From positions 1-14,111 of the forward strand of contig SKSA01000227.1 in the NCBI GenBank assembly GCA_007118195.1: DNA of 14,111 bases, written 5' to 3'. Shown piece by piece: positions 1 through 7,234 of the stretch (position 1 is the stretch's first letter; each line of letters starts with the position of its first letter). The notes under the pieces are model-generated. The model did not search any database. It was given only the letters and a program-made list of their open reading frames with translations, and had not been told where the DNA came from. The DNA is from Anaerobacillus sp. GTDB lineage: Bacteria; Bacillota; Bacilli; Bacillales; Anaerobacillaceae. The position numbers were made by a program, and so were the translations under genes.

Positions 1-202
1 CTAAAAATATGACAAATATTTCTACCAAAAGTGTAAGTGAGGGTGTATAACATGATAATGTAACGATACTATATGACTATCGATGTTTGACAATCAGGCT
101 CGTTTCTTCGAAAGTTGAAAGAGCGCTTTTGCTATTATTGACCCAAATTCAAGGGAAATAATGTTAATATTAAAAAGAATATTGAGCTGGTTAGTTCAAA
201 TT

Positions 203-223
203 AGAGGAAAAGAAATGAGTTGA
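203..223 (+). promoter_or_regulatory. Ribosome binding site with two-codon micro-ORF before the kinase gene
   Basis: An AGAGG-type ribosome binding site (203-207) is well spaced for an ATG at 215, but that frame reads only Met-Ser before TGA at 221. The kinase start codons (GTG 227, ATG 230) follow within a few bases and have no well-spaced site of their own. The layout suggests translation by reinitiation after the micro-ORF. I saw no convincing sigma-A promoter in 1-202; TTGACA at 87-92 and TTGACC at 138-143 lack a well-placed -10 box. Confidence 0.35.
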
Positions 224-226
224 TTC

Positions 227-1855
227 GTGATGAAGACAAAAAGTAAATTGCGGCGAATGACGAAGGTGCTATCAATGGTATTTGTCATCTTCATTCAAAT
301 TTATTGGTATAAGTTTAGCAAAAAAACTGAGGCCCAGTGGGAGAAACTATGGGAGAACATAGGGCAAAGGTTTCGAAAAACATTATTTGAATTAGAGGGA
401 TTACTAATTAAAATAGGACAACTACTAAGCATACGAGCAGACTTGTTGCCTCATGGGTTTATACGTCAAATACAAGATCTCACAGATAAAGTCCCTCCTT
501 CTGAATGGACTGAGATTCAGGCAATTCTTGAGACAGAATGGGGCGGTCCTCTTGAGCAGCACTTTCTTACTATAGATAAAAAAGCAGTTGCTTCTGCTTC
601 TATTGGAGAAGTTTATAAGGGGATCTTAAAAGATGGTCAAGAGGTAGCTATTAAAGTACAGCGCCCTGAAATCCAATCGATTATTCAAACGGATTTCCGC
701 ACCTTAGGGATTATTATATGGATTGCCGATCATTTGATTCCCCTTCCAAAAAGCTTTATCAACTTCAACGTTTTATTTAAAGAACTAAAACAAGTCATTG
801 AGCGCGAGCTTGATTTTACTCAGGAGAAGAAAACCTTGCTTTATTTTAAAGAACGGTTTAAGAATGTAGAAATAGTGAAGGTTCCAGATGTGTATTCGGA
901 GCTAAGTACGTCCAAGATATTAGTGATGGAGTGGGTAGATGGAATCAGGCTTACAGATGAGGGAAAGTTAAATCAATTAGAGGTGAGCCGCGATGAGCTG
1001 GTACAGCGTCTCATTCACGTATTTCTTCCCCAATGGCTTGAACCTGGTACGTTCCACGCTGACCCTCATTCAGGAAACGTGCTAGTATCAAAGGATGGGA
1101 GAATCGTATTACTAGATTTCGGAATGATAGGGGAAATCTCTAAAAGGGATGCTTCGAATTTTCAAGGGTTAATAGAGAGTGTTCTTTCCAAAAATTACGC
1201 TAATGCAGTAGAATGTTTGACTCATTTAGGATTTTTACTTCCTGAAGCTGATCCAAGAACGATGGAAAGATTATTAGCTGAATTGATGTCTTTTCAGCCT
1301 GCTGAATTGAAAGAAATGGACATTATGGCTTTAAAGTTAGAAATGAACGATATGCTTCAAGCACTTCCGATTCAGGTACCAACAAGATTTGTTTTTTTAG
1401 GGCGTTCTTTCGTTACGATGGAAGGAATGATCCGTAGTTTGATCCGTGAAGATGATGAATTGATAGATGTATTAAAACCAGTATTTCTGGATTGGTTAAA
1501 TAAACAAGGAAATAATAAATGGTCATTTGTCTGGTATTGGTTGCAGTCACAACCTTTATTTAAGACCATCCACTCCTTTACAGAGTTTTTAAAATTACCG
1601 AAAAAGATTGAGGATATAAAGGAAAATGAGCAGCGAAGACAATTTCAATTTACTATTTATGAAAATTACAAAAAGCAGTTATTTCAATTAACACTACTTG
1701 GATTATTCGGGATAGGAGCGGGTATCTACACATCCCATCAGCTTATTTTGCAGTTATCAATAGGGGTATCAGTGAGCTCAAGTGCAGGGTATTTTATTAG
1801 TAGTTTTAAGTTAAAAAAGTGGATGAAATACATGCATGAAAAACGGAGAGGTTAG
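227..1855 (+). CDS. UbiB/AarF (ABC1/ADCK) family atypical kinase, membrane-anchored
   Basis: This is an atypical protein-kinase-like ATPase of the UbiB/AarF/ADCK family; members support isoprenoid-quinone synthesis or membrane lipid homeostasis. Visible signatures are the KxGQ motif (KIGQ, residues 62-65), the alanine-rich nucleotide loop ASASIGEVY (about 122-130), the ATP-binding lysine in AIKVQRP (Lys143), ELDF with a nearby Glu, the catalytic segment HADPHSGN (277-284) and the metal-binding DFG (297-299). A hydrophobic segment lies near residues 14-30, and two C-terminal ones near 480-525 match the usual family membrane anchor. At 542 residues the length is normal. The start is uncertain between GTG 227 and ATG 230. 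In a menaquinone-using Gram-positive bacterium the substrate is unknown. The gene appears to stand alone, with no quinone-synthesis neighbour. Family assignment is firm; physiological role is not. Confidence 0.9.
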   Translation: MMKTKSKLRRMTKVLSMVFVIFIQIYWYKFSKKTEAQWEKLWENIGQRFRKTLFELEGLLIKIGQLLSIRADLLPHGFIRQIQDLTDKVPPSEWTEIQAILETEWGGPLEQHFLTIDKKAVASASIGEVYKGILKDGQEVAIKVQRPEIQSIIQTDFRTLGIIIWIADHLIPLPKSFINFNVLFKELKQVIERELDFTQEKKTLLYFKERFKNVEIVKVPDVYSELSTSKILVMEWVDGIRLTDEGKLNQLEVSRDELVQRLIHVFLPQWLEPGTFHADPHSGNVLVSKDGRIVLLDFGMIGEISKRDASNFQGLIESVLSKNYANAVECLTHLGFLLPEADPRTMERLLAELMSFQPAELKEMDIMALKLEMNDMLQALPIQVPTRFVFLGRSFVTMEGMIRSLIREDDELIDVLKPVFLDWLNKQGNNKWSFVWYWLQSQPLFKTIHSFTEFLKLPKKIEDIKENEQRRQFQFTIYENYKKQLFQLTLLGLFGIGAGIYTSHQLILQLSIGVSVSSSAGYFISSFKLKKWMKYMHEKRRG

Positions 1856-1863
1856 AATTTAAT

Positions 1864-2124
1864 CCTTAAATGGTTTAAGGGTTATAGACCCCCACCTCAA
1901 CGCGTAGTGTAGGTGGGAACTTTTAATCAGGTGGAGTTGAGACTCCATCTGATTTCTCGATGTTTCAGCTTGCTGAAACGAGTTCGCTCGTAAATGATGA
2001 CACTTATATGAGCGGATGGGGCTGGCGTATAAGTGTCAGATCACCAAAGCAAAACTACGAAAAATAGACGTATGGATGTAACATTTGTGTATTTCGGTGC
2101 CTAGCGGTGACTGACGCTTTTATA
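1864..2124 (+). other. Chain of strong hairpins; candidate structured RNA or mobile-element remnant
   Basis: This gene-free stretch between the kinase and zorA holds consecutive inverted repeats: 1864-1870/1874-1880 (7 bp, perfect); 1891-1897/1911-1917 (CCCACCT/AGGTGGG); 1926-1937/1942-1953 (12 pairs, one G-U, loop TGAG); 1962-1969/1972-1979 (8 bp, perfect); 1978-1982/1987-1991 with a TTCG tetraloop; and 1998-2010/2026-2038 (13 pairs, one G-U). The motif TATAAGTGTCAGATCACC near 2028-2045 is also nearly complementary to 2106-2124, so the last part can refold over a longer range. The motif TGACACTTATA thus occurs three times in alternating orientation. No open reading frame of note lies here. 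It could be a non-coding RNA, the kinase 3' untranslated region, or the end of a decayed IS element; I cannot assign a known family. Confidence 0.45.
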
Positions 2125-2163
2125 AGAGTAAAGCGATACCGTAATATCAATCCAATAACCAAG

Positions 2164-2197
2164 AAAAAGTAACCGTCGTTATTGAGGTTACTTTTTT
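2164..2197 (+). terminator. Rho-independent terminator downstream of the kinase and hairpin region
   Basis: An 11-bp perfect stem (2164-2174 with 2186-2196, core AGTAACC/GGTTACT) closes an 11-nt loop and runs into six T. The A-run on the left arm makes it potentially bidirectional. It is flanked by a further inverted pair, TACCGTA (2137-2143) and TACGGTA (2200-2206). It would end transcripts coming from the kinase gene or from the hairpin region and insulate zorA. Confidence 0.75.
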
Positions 2198-2297
2198 AGT
2201 ACGGTAGTTTCATTGCCTTCAATGCTATTTGTGACCCAGGATATTTATATGATGAAGCAATAATCCAATTGCATAGTACATGCATGATTTGTCCCCC

Positions 2298-2327
2298 TTG
2301 CGAATAGCTATTAATTAAGGATATAGT
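2298..2327 (+). promoter_or_regulatory. Probable sigma-A promoter of the zorAB operon
   Basis: TTGCGA (2298-2303) and TATAGT (2322-2327) are separated by 18 bp. This would start transcription near 2334, about 28 nt ahead of the zorA start codon. It lies after the upstream terminator and is the best candidate in the gap. Confidence 0.4.
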
Positions 2328-2361
2328 GACAAGCTCAAGATTTGGACTGGGGGAATGATAA

Positions 2362-4230
2362 ATGGTTGAAGCGATTTTAAAAATTTTTATAAGTGAACAG
2401 CAAGCGCAATCGATTTTATCGAATTCGTTAATTGAATTTATTTTTATGGTGTTATTTGTTTCATTTGCGATCGCAATTATCATTCATTTTACTTTGTATA
2501 GTAGATTGAGAAGAATACGGAACTTCCTTAGTACGAATAATTCGTTAGACATTGAACCGTTAAATCGGTTTCAAGGGGAGTTTGAACATAAAAATAAGCA
2601 AGAGTCGTTGAAGGTTGAAACGTTTGTTCAAAAGAAGTTCTCAGGCTGGCGAATGTTTAACGTACCTGTTGTTAGTCTCATTAAAATGATTCAAATGACG
2701 GTCTCCGTTTTTATATTAGTCGGTGTTTTAGGAACATTTATTGGTCTTGCGATGTCACTGGGGAGTATTGATGCCACAGGGGATCAGCTCGTAGAAAACG
2801 TGGCGCTCGTACTTGCTGGTATTGATGTGGCGTTCTACACGAGTATTGCCGGTATGGGTTTGTCACTTATCATGACAGTGGTTACTAGAGTGGCCAATAC
2901 AGAATATATGTTAACGGACATTATGTTAAAAACTGAGTCTTATTTAGAAGAAAATGAACCAGATGCGCTTGAGCGTCTTATCGATGTATCTGAAACGATC
3001 AATTCTTCCATAGTTCAGCTTCGGGAAACAAACGAAGAATCGTTACAAAGTATTGTCCAATCCTTTGATGGTTTTCAAGAATATACCGTTGGTTTACAGC
3101 AATCTGCGAAGGATTTAGCGAAGTTTAATGAGGGACTGTCGCAAAATCTACAAGATTTCACCGTGATTTTTGATGGAATCAAAGAATTAACTGAGGGCTT
3201 CGATAAAGGAGTAACGAAGTTAAATAAAAACTTTGACCAATTATTCAATTATTTTTACAAAATGGATCAAAGGAATGAAAAAATGACGAGTGCCTTTACG
3301 GAAACGTATAAAAAAGTGGCGGAACTAACAACATCCCAGACAGAAACGTTGAATCATTTTCAAAATTCAGTTGTTGATTTAAAGGACTTTTTCTCTTCGG
3401 TTGTCGGTCGGCAGGAAGCGATTCAAGGAGCATTTGAGAGAACGAATGCCCAAAGTGATCATCTCGTAAAATTAATGCAACAAAACAATCAACAGTTTAA
3501 AGGGATTTTTGGGAACGATTTGAGCGGGAAACTATCGGGAATTAATACTAACTTAAAAGAGCTGAAACATGACTTTGATAAGCTAGGCAATTCCGTTGTC
3601 CGTTTACCAGAGGCATTGGATATGATTAACATCGCTCAAGTGGAATATAAAAACCTCCTCAAGGAACGCCTGGCTGATTTAAAGCAATTTAATCAAGACT
3701 TCAACAACCATTTAAAAGCACATCATACGGAATCTCAAGCGTTTGAAAAACATATAAATGAAGCAAGTCGTTCTTATGAACAAGTCGGAATAAAAAACCA
3801 GCAATTGCTAAACGAAATCAACCGTACGATTTCGCAAATGACAGAAACGTTTAATCATAGAGAAAAAGGAATCGAGTCGAGCGTCGCTATTTTAAAAGAC
3901 ACCCTTTCTAGATATGTTGCAAATTTAGATGGTACTCTTGGTGAAAAATTAGACAAAGTGAGTAGGAACCTTGGCGATTATGTTGTTGATATGAATGACT
4001 CTATTAAAAAAGAATTTAAGCAAATCGGTGAATTAACCGAAGATAATCAACAAAGAAGTGCACGTGTAATGCAACAAACGCTTAATGAGTTAGGTCGTGA
4101 ATTTCAAAACTTAAATCGACAGCTTCATTCCATCACCCAAGAGGTAGCGAGACAAAGTCATATTCAAAGTCAAATTCAAAGCCAAAACCAAAATCGAAGC
4201 CGGCAGGTAAGGATTGGAAGCCATGATTAA
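2362..4230 (+). CDS. zorA: ZorA-like MotA/TolQ/ExbB-family channel subunit with long coiled-coil tail
   Basis: This is the stator-type subunit of a proton- or sodium-driven 5:2 inner-membrane motor. In the Zorya anti-phage system ZorA forms a pentamer around two ZorB and projects a long intracellular tail. Visible here are TM1 (about 22-46), TM2 with the family motif VGVLGTFIGL (120-129), and TM3 with AFYTSIAGMGLSL (157-169). A tail of more than 400 residues follows, rich in E, K, Q, L and N, with heptad-like, phage-tape-measure-like character. It ends in a Q/N/S/R-rich segment with short QSQ repeats (about 598-615). The length, 622 residues, fits ZorA and far exceeds flagellar MotA (about 260-290). 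GGGGG at 2349-2353 is the ribosome binding site. The gene overlaps zorB by 8 bp, so the two are translationally coupled. No flagellar genes are nearby. Alternative: a related 5:2 motor with another function. Confidence 0.75.
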   Translation: MVEAILKIFISEQQAQSILSNSLIEFIFMVLFVSFAIAIIIHFTLYSRLRRIRNFLSTNNSLDIEPLNRFQGEFEHKNKQESLKVETFVQKKFSGWRMFNVPVVSLIKMIQMTVSVFILVGVLGTFIGLAMSLGSIDATGDQLVENVALVLAGIDVAFYTSIAGMGLSLIMTVVTRVANTEYMLTDIMLKTESYLEENEPDALERLIDVSETINSSIVQLRETNEESLQSIVQSFDGFQEYTVGLQQSAKDLAKFNEGLSQNLQDFTVIFDGIKELTEGFDKGVTKLNKNFDQLFNYFYKMDQRNEKMTSAFTETYKKVAELTTSQTETLNHFQNSVVDLKDFFSSVVGRQEAIQGAFERTNAQSDHLVKLMQQNNQQFKGIFGNDLSGKLSGINTNLKELKHDFDKLGNSVVRLPEALDMINIAQVEYKNLLKERLADLKQFNQDFNNHLKAHHTESQAFEKHINEASRSYEQVGIKNQQLLNEINRTISQMTETFNHREKGIESSVAILKDTLSRYVANLDGTLGEKLDKVSRNLGDYVVDMNDSIKKEFKQIGELTEDNQQRSARVMQQTLNELGREFQNLNRQLHSITQEVARQSHIQSQIQSQNQNRSRQVRIGSHD

Positions 4231-4921
4231 TAAATATAAAAGGTTATTTAAAGGTGAGCAGGAGGAAAGTTATTTTTGGCCGTCATTTACCGATTTATTG
4301 ACGGCGATCTTGCTTTGTTTTATCCTCATTTTTATTATCATGATGGTCATAAAATCATTTCAAATTGAAGAGATGAAACGTACGATTGATCAAATTATGG
4401 GGGTTCGAGTTGATTTAATCAATGACTTGAATGAAGAATTTAGCGACTCGACTCTGGGGATTGAGATTGATGAGAAAACGGGTGCGATGATCTTTAACAC
4501 CGATATTTTGTTTGAGTTTGATGCGGCGGTCTTAAAGCCAGAGGCGTTTGAGTTTTTAGATGAGTTTGTTCCGGCCTATTTAGATGTGTTATTAGAAAGT
4601 GGTTATGAAGACTATATTTCCGAAATCATCATCGAAGGTCATGCCGATCGAACTGGTAGTTATTTGTACAACTTAGAGCTTTCTCAGGCAAGGGCTTTTA
4701 GTGTCGCAGAGTACGTACTTAGTGAAGATTTCCCCTACCAAAACATTCAGGAACATCTGAAAGAAAAATTAACGGTCAACGGAAGATCTTATACGGATGG
4801 ACGCACCGATGCAGAGGGGAACTATAGCCATCAGGATTCTCGTCGCGTAGAATTTAAATTCCGCTTAAAAGATGAAGAGATTTTAGAGGCAACACGTGAG
4901 TTGCTAGGTGGGAAAAATTAA
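4223..4921 (+). CDS. zorB: ZorB-like MotB-family protein with OmpA peptidoglycan-binding domain
   Basis: This is the partner of the upstream channel protein. One N-terminal TM helix (about 25-43) follows the motif FWPSFTDLLT, whose Asp24 matches the ion-carrying aspartate of MotB/ZorB. A short linker leads to an OmpA-like domain (about 90-215) with EGHADRTG (138-145), LSQARA (153-158) and a C-terminal DSRRVEFKF (205-213), the usual ligand-binding elements for cell-wall peptidoglycan. At 232 residues it matches ZorB. ATG 4223 is preferred over TTG 4214 because AAGGA (4209-4213) is well spaced for the ATG. The ATG lies 8 bp inside the end of zorA. A terminator follows directly, so this is the last gene of the operon. 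Family and pairing are firm; assignment to Zorya rather than another 5:2 motor is likely but not proved. Confidence 0.78.
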   Translation: MINKYKRLFKGEQEESYFWPSFTDLLTAILLCFILIFIIMMVIKSFQIEEMKRTIDQIMGVRVDLINDLNEEFSDSTLGIEIDEKTGAMIFNTDILFEFDAAVLKPEAFEFLDEFVPAYLDVLLESGYEDYISEIIIEGHADRTGSYLYNLELSQARAFSVAEYVLSEDFPYQNIQEHLKEKLTVNGRSYTDGRTDAEGNYSHQDSRRVEFKFRLKDEEILEATRELLGGKN

Positions 4922-4933
4922 ATGAATTTTGTA

Positions 4934-4972
4934 AGGCTGTAAAAGGGTAAATCTCCCTTTTACGGCTTTTTT
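4934..4972 (+). terminator. Rho-independent terminator of zorAB
   Basis: A perfect 9-bp core stem (4939-4947 GTAAAAGGG with 4955-4963 CCCTTTTAC) is extended outward by further pairs including two G-U, and runs into six T (4967-4972). It sits 13 bp after the zorB stop codon and closes the two-gene operon. Confidence 0.9.
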
Positions 4973-5078
4973 AAACATTAGTCAGTTCACTGTGACGTCC
5001 CGAAAAATCTTGTTTCACAGAATGGTTTCACGAGGTTTCATTACATAGTACGATTAGCAATTTAAAAATGAAAAAAGG

Positions 5079-5118
5079 AAAAACCTTACTACAAGAATAC
5101 ACGTAGTGAGATTTTTTT
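5079..5118 (+). terminator. Terminator-like hairpin upstream of the first aminotransferase
   Basis: The arms 5079-5092 and 5103-5116 pair over 14 positions with one mismatch and one G-U, around a 10-nt loop, and lead into seven T (5112-5118). The A-rich left arm makes it potentially bidirectional. It lies about 110 bp after the zorB terminator and upstream of the likely aminotransferase promoter. It may be a second barrier or may end a short transcript starting in 4973-5078. That stretch has no gene; it shows GTTTCA three times (5012, 5025, 5035). Confidence 0.6.
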
Positions 5119-5137
5119 GGATTATTCAGAAAAAAAC

Positions 5138-5166
5138 TTTAGTAAGAAAGAGGAAATAAATATAAT
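5138..5166 (+). promoter_or_regulatory. Probable sigma-A promoter of the first aminotransferase
   Basis: A perfect TATAAT (5161-5166) lies 17 bp after a weak TTTAGT (5138-5143). Transcription would begin near 5173, about 50 nt before the GTG start at 5225. This also argues against using the upstream in-frame TTG at 5117. Confidence 0.45.
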
Positions 5167-5224
5167 ACAACGAATAGAAATTAAGCAATGGCTTTTTAGA
5201 ATAAAAGCGAAGGGGGAATTTCAA

Positions 5225-6571
5225 GTGACAAAGTTCGATCATATCAAAAATATTGATGAGAAAAGTATTTGGCATTCTATGAAGCCTTATAATCCCGAGG
5301 CAACAATGGTCATCACAAAAGGCGAAGGTGCCTGGGTTACTGATATCGATGGAAAAAAATATTTAGACGCGATGTCAGGCTTGTGGTGTGTTAATGTTGG
5401 TTACGGAAGAGCAGAATTAGCTAAAGCTGCTTATGAACAGTTAAAGGAACTAGCCTACTATCCTTTAACTCAAAGTCATTTAGCAGCTATTAAATTAGGT
5501 GAGAAATTAAATGAAATGCTTGGTGACGATTATGTCTTTTACTTTTCAAATAGTGGTTCTGAAGCAAATGAAACCGCTTTTAAAATTGTTCGACAGTATC
5601 ATCAACAACGCGGAGATCACCAACGCTCTAAATTCATATCAAGATATCGGGGATATCATGGAAATTCATTTGGAACACTTGCAGCCACAGGGCAAGCGCA
5701 ACGAAAATATAAGTATGAACCGCTAGCTACAGGATTTATTCACGTAACACCACCGGATTTATACCGCTCGAATGAATGGAATGATACTCCAGCTTTAGAA
5801 ATTGAAACCGTAAAAGAAATCGATCGTGTCATGACATGGGAACTAAGCGAAACGGTTGCTTCTGTAATCATGGAGCCAATTATTACAGGTGGGGGAATTC
5901 TCATGCCACCAGATAATTATATGAAAGGTGTTAAGGCGGTTTGTGAAAAACATGGTGCATTACTAATTGCAGATGAAGTCATTTGTGGCTTCGGTCGTAC
6001 TGGTGAGCCTTTTGGCTTTATGAACTATGGTGTAAAACCTGATATTATTACGATGGCAAAAGGAATTACGAGTGCCTATTTACCTTTAGCGGCAACGGCC
6101 GTTAAAAGAGAAATTTTTGAGGCTTTTAAAGGGGAAGAAGAGTACGATTACTTCCGTCATGTAAATACATTCGGTGGGTCACCAGCCTCGTGTGCTGTCG
6201 CATTAAAAAACATTGAAATCATGGAACTAGAGAATTTATTTGAGCGCTCAAAAACAGCAGGGGAAAAGCTACAAAATGAATTAAAGGCCGCTTTACTAGA
6301 TCATCCATTTGTGGGTGATATCCGTGGGAAAGGACTTTTAATTGGTATTGAGCTTGTTGCAGACAAAGTTACGAAAGAACCTATTGATGTAAAAATCGTT
6401 AATGAGATAATGTTAAAATGCAAAAATAAAGGGCTTATTATCGGTAAAAACGGTGCAACTGTCGCTGGGTTTAATAATGTTATTTCGTTAGCGCCACCAT
6501 TAAGTAGTACGGATGAAGATTTACAATTTATTAAAACGACGCTAATCGAAGTTTTTAACGAAATAAATTAA
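5225..6571 (+). CDS. Class III pyridoxal-phosphate omega-aminotransferase (omega-amino acid/taurine--pyruvate type)
   Basis: This PLP enzyme of the class III aminotransferase family moves an omega-amino group to a keto acid, probably pyruvate. In its 448 residues one sees SNSGSEANE (phosphate binding), RYRGYHG, MEPI..GGG, the cofactor aspartate in ADEV (Asp250), the Schiff-base lysine in MAKGITSAY (Lys279), and a TFGGSP segment, all in family order. The N-terminal layout (IWHSMKPY, then DAMSGLWCVNVGYGR) resembles beta-alanine/taurine--pyruvate transaminases more than ornithine or GABA enzymes. GTG 5225 is chosen because GGGGGAA lies just upstream and the family N-terminus begins there; a longer in-frame reading from TTG 5117 adds 36 non-family residues. 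Together with the second aminotransferase it points to use of several omega-amino acids. The exact substrate cannot be read from sequence. Confidence 0.85.
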   Translation: MTKFDHIKNIDEKSIWHSMKPYNPEATMVITKGEGAWVTDIDGKKYLDAMSGLWCVNVGYGRAELAKAAYEQLKELAYYPLTQSHLAAIKLGEKLNEMLGDDYVFYFSNSGSEANETAFKIVRQYHQQRGDHQRSKFISRYRGYHGNSFGTLAATGQAQRKYKYEPLATGFIHVTPPDLYRSNEWNDTPALEIETVKEIDRVMTWELSETVASVIMEPIITGGGILMPPDNYMKGVKAVCEKHGALLIADEVICGFGRTGEPFGFMNYGVKPDIITMAKGITSAYLPLAATAVKREIFEAFKGEEEYDYFRHVNTFGGSPASCAVALKNIEIMELENLFERSKTAGEKLQNELKAALLDHPFVGDIRGKGLLIGIELVADKVTKEPIDVKIVNEIMLKCKNKGLIIGKNGATVAGFNNVISLAPPLSSTDEDLQFIKTTLIEVFNEIN

Positions 6572-6616
6572 AGTTGCTCGAACTTAATGAATTTCACTAT
6601 TCTATTAAATTAATTT

Positions 6617-6648
6617 TTGTCTTTCCTTCAAAGGAAAATTAGTATAAA
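6617..6648 (+). promoter_or_regulatory. Possible promoter with overlapping palindrome before the GNAT gene
   Basis: TTGTCT (6617-6622) is followed 17 bp later by TAGTAT (6640-6645), or 20 bp later by TATAAA (6643-6648). Between them lies a perfect inverted repeat TTTCCTT-CA-AAGGAAA (6622-6637), in the place a repressor operator would occupy. No clear terminator separates this from the preceding aminotransferase, so readthrough is also possible. Confidence 0.3.
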
Positions 6649-6709
6649 ATTTCCCCATAGACTTAAAGTGCTGGATCAATGACTTTCAATACAAAGGGGA
6701 TAAATTTCC

Positions 6710-7171
6710 ATGTTCATACGTAAAGCAGTAATGAGTGATGTAGATACCATTTATAATTTAATTGAACACTATGCAAAAGAAGGGAGACTATTATCTCGTC
6801 CACGTATTTCTATTTTTGAAAACCTTCAATCGTTGTATGTTGTCTCTGAGGGAGATGAGATCCTAGCAATCGCTGGATTACATATACTGTGGGATAATCT
6901 TGCTGAAATCCGTTCCCTAGTAGTTTCTCCGGAACATGCAGGTAAAGGAATTGGGAAGCTTCTAGTAGACCATATTGTCTCAGAAGCTGCAAAACTAGAA
7001 ATTGAAAAGCTACTTTCATTAACCTATCAAGTAGAATTTTTCAAAAGATGTGGTTTTACAATTGTTGATAAAGAAACCATGCCACAAAAAGTATGGAAAG
7101 ACTGCATTAACTGTAGTAAATTTCCAAATTGTGATGAGACGGCGATGATCATTCACACGAAAAATATATAA
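6710..7171 (+). CDS. GNAT N-acetyltransferase of the short N-acetylglutamate-synthase (ArgA-like) type
   Basis: This single-domain GNAT acetyltransferase has 153 residues. The acetyl-CoA loop is HAGKGIGKLLV (76-86), preceded by DNLAEIRSLVV (62-72). The segment LTYQVEFFKRCGF and the C-terminal stretch MPQKVWKDCINC...FPNCDE, with Cys132, Cys135 and Cys141, are hallmarks of the short stand-alone amino-acid N-acetyltransferases that acetylate glutamate in arginine synthesis. No other arginine gene is in the window. Lying between two aminotransferases, it may instead acetylate a different amino acid; that is inference. AAAGGGGA at 6693-6700 supports the ATG start. The cysteines could bind a metal or respond to redox state, but this is not shown. 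Confidence 0.8.
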   Translation: MFIRKAVMSDVDTIYNLIEHYAKEGRLLSRPRISIFENLQSLYVVSEGDEILAIAGLHILWDNLAEIRSLVVSPEHAGKGIGKLLVDHIVSEAAKLEIEKLLSLTYQVEFFKRCGFTIVDKETMPQKVWKDCINCSKFPNCDETAMIIHTKNI

Positions 7172-7195
7172 TTTTCACAATTTTTTTAATAATTA

Positions 7196-7224
7196 TTGAC
7201 AACTAGATGACATTATACTAAAAT
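7196..7224 (+). promoter_or_regulatory. Sigma-A promoter of the gabT-like gene
   Basis: A consensus TTGACA (7196-7201) lies 17 bp ahead of TAAAAT (7219-7224). Transcription would start near 7231, leaving a leader of about 225 nt before the ATG at 7455. That leader carries the attenuator annotated next. Confidence 0.65.
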
Positions 7225-7234
7225 CAAATTAAAT

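Noticed and set aside
1889..2124. TnpB/IscB-type guide RNA or insertion sequence end
   Set aside because: The hairpin chain is suggestive, but no transposase or nuclease remnant, target duplication or element boundary can be seen, so it is left as an unassigned structured region.
2196..2483. Minus-strand open frame of 95 codons
   Set aside because: It runs across the zorA start and its promoter, starts without a ribosome binding site and resembles no protein; it is an antisense shadow.
2362..4921. Flagellar MotA/MotB pair
   Set aside because: The MotA-like protein is more than twice the flagellar length because of its coiled-coil tail, and no flagellar or chemotaxis gene is nearby.
5117..5224. 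N-terminal extension of the first aminotransferase from TTG 5117
   Set aside because: The extra 36 residues are lysine/isoleucine rich and unlike the family, they overlap a terminator T-tract and a TATAAT box, and GTG 5225 has a proper ribosome binding site.
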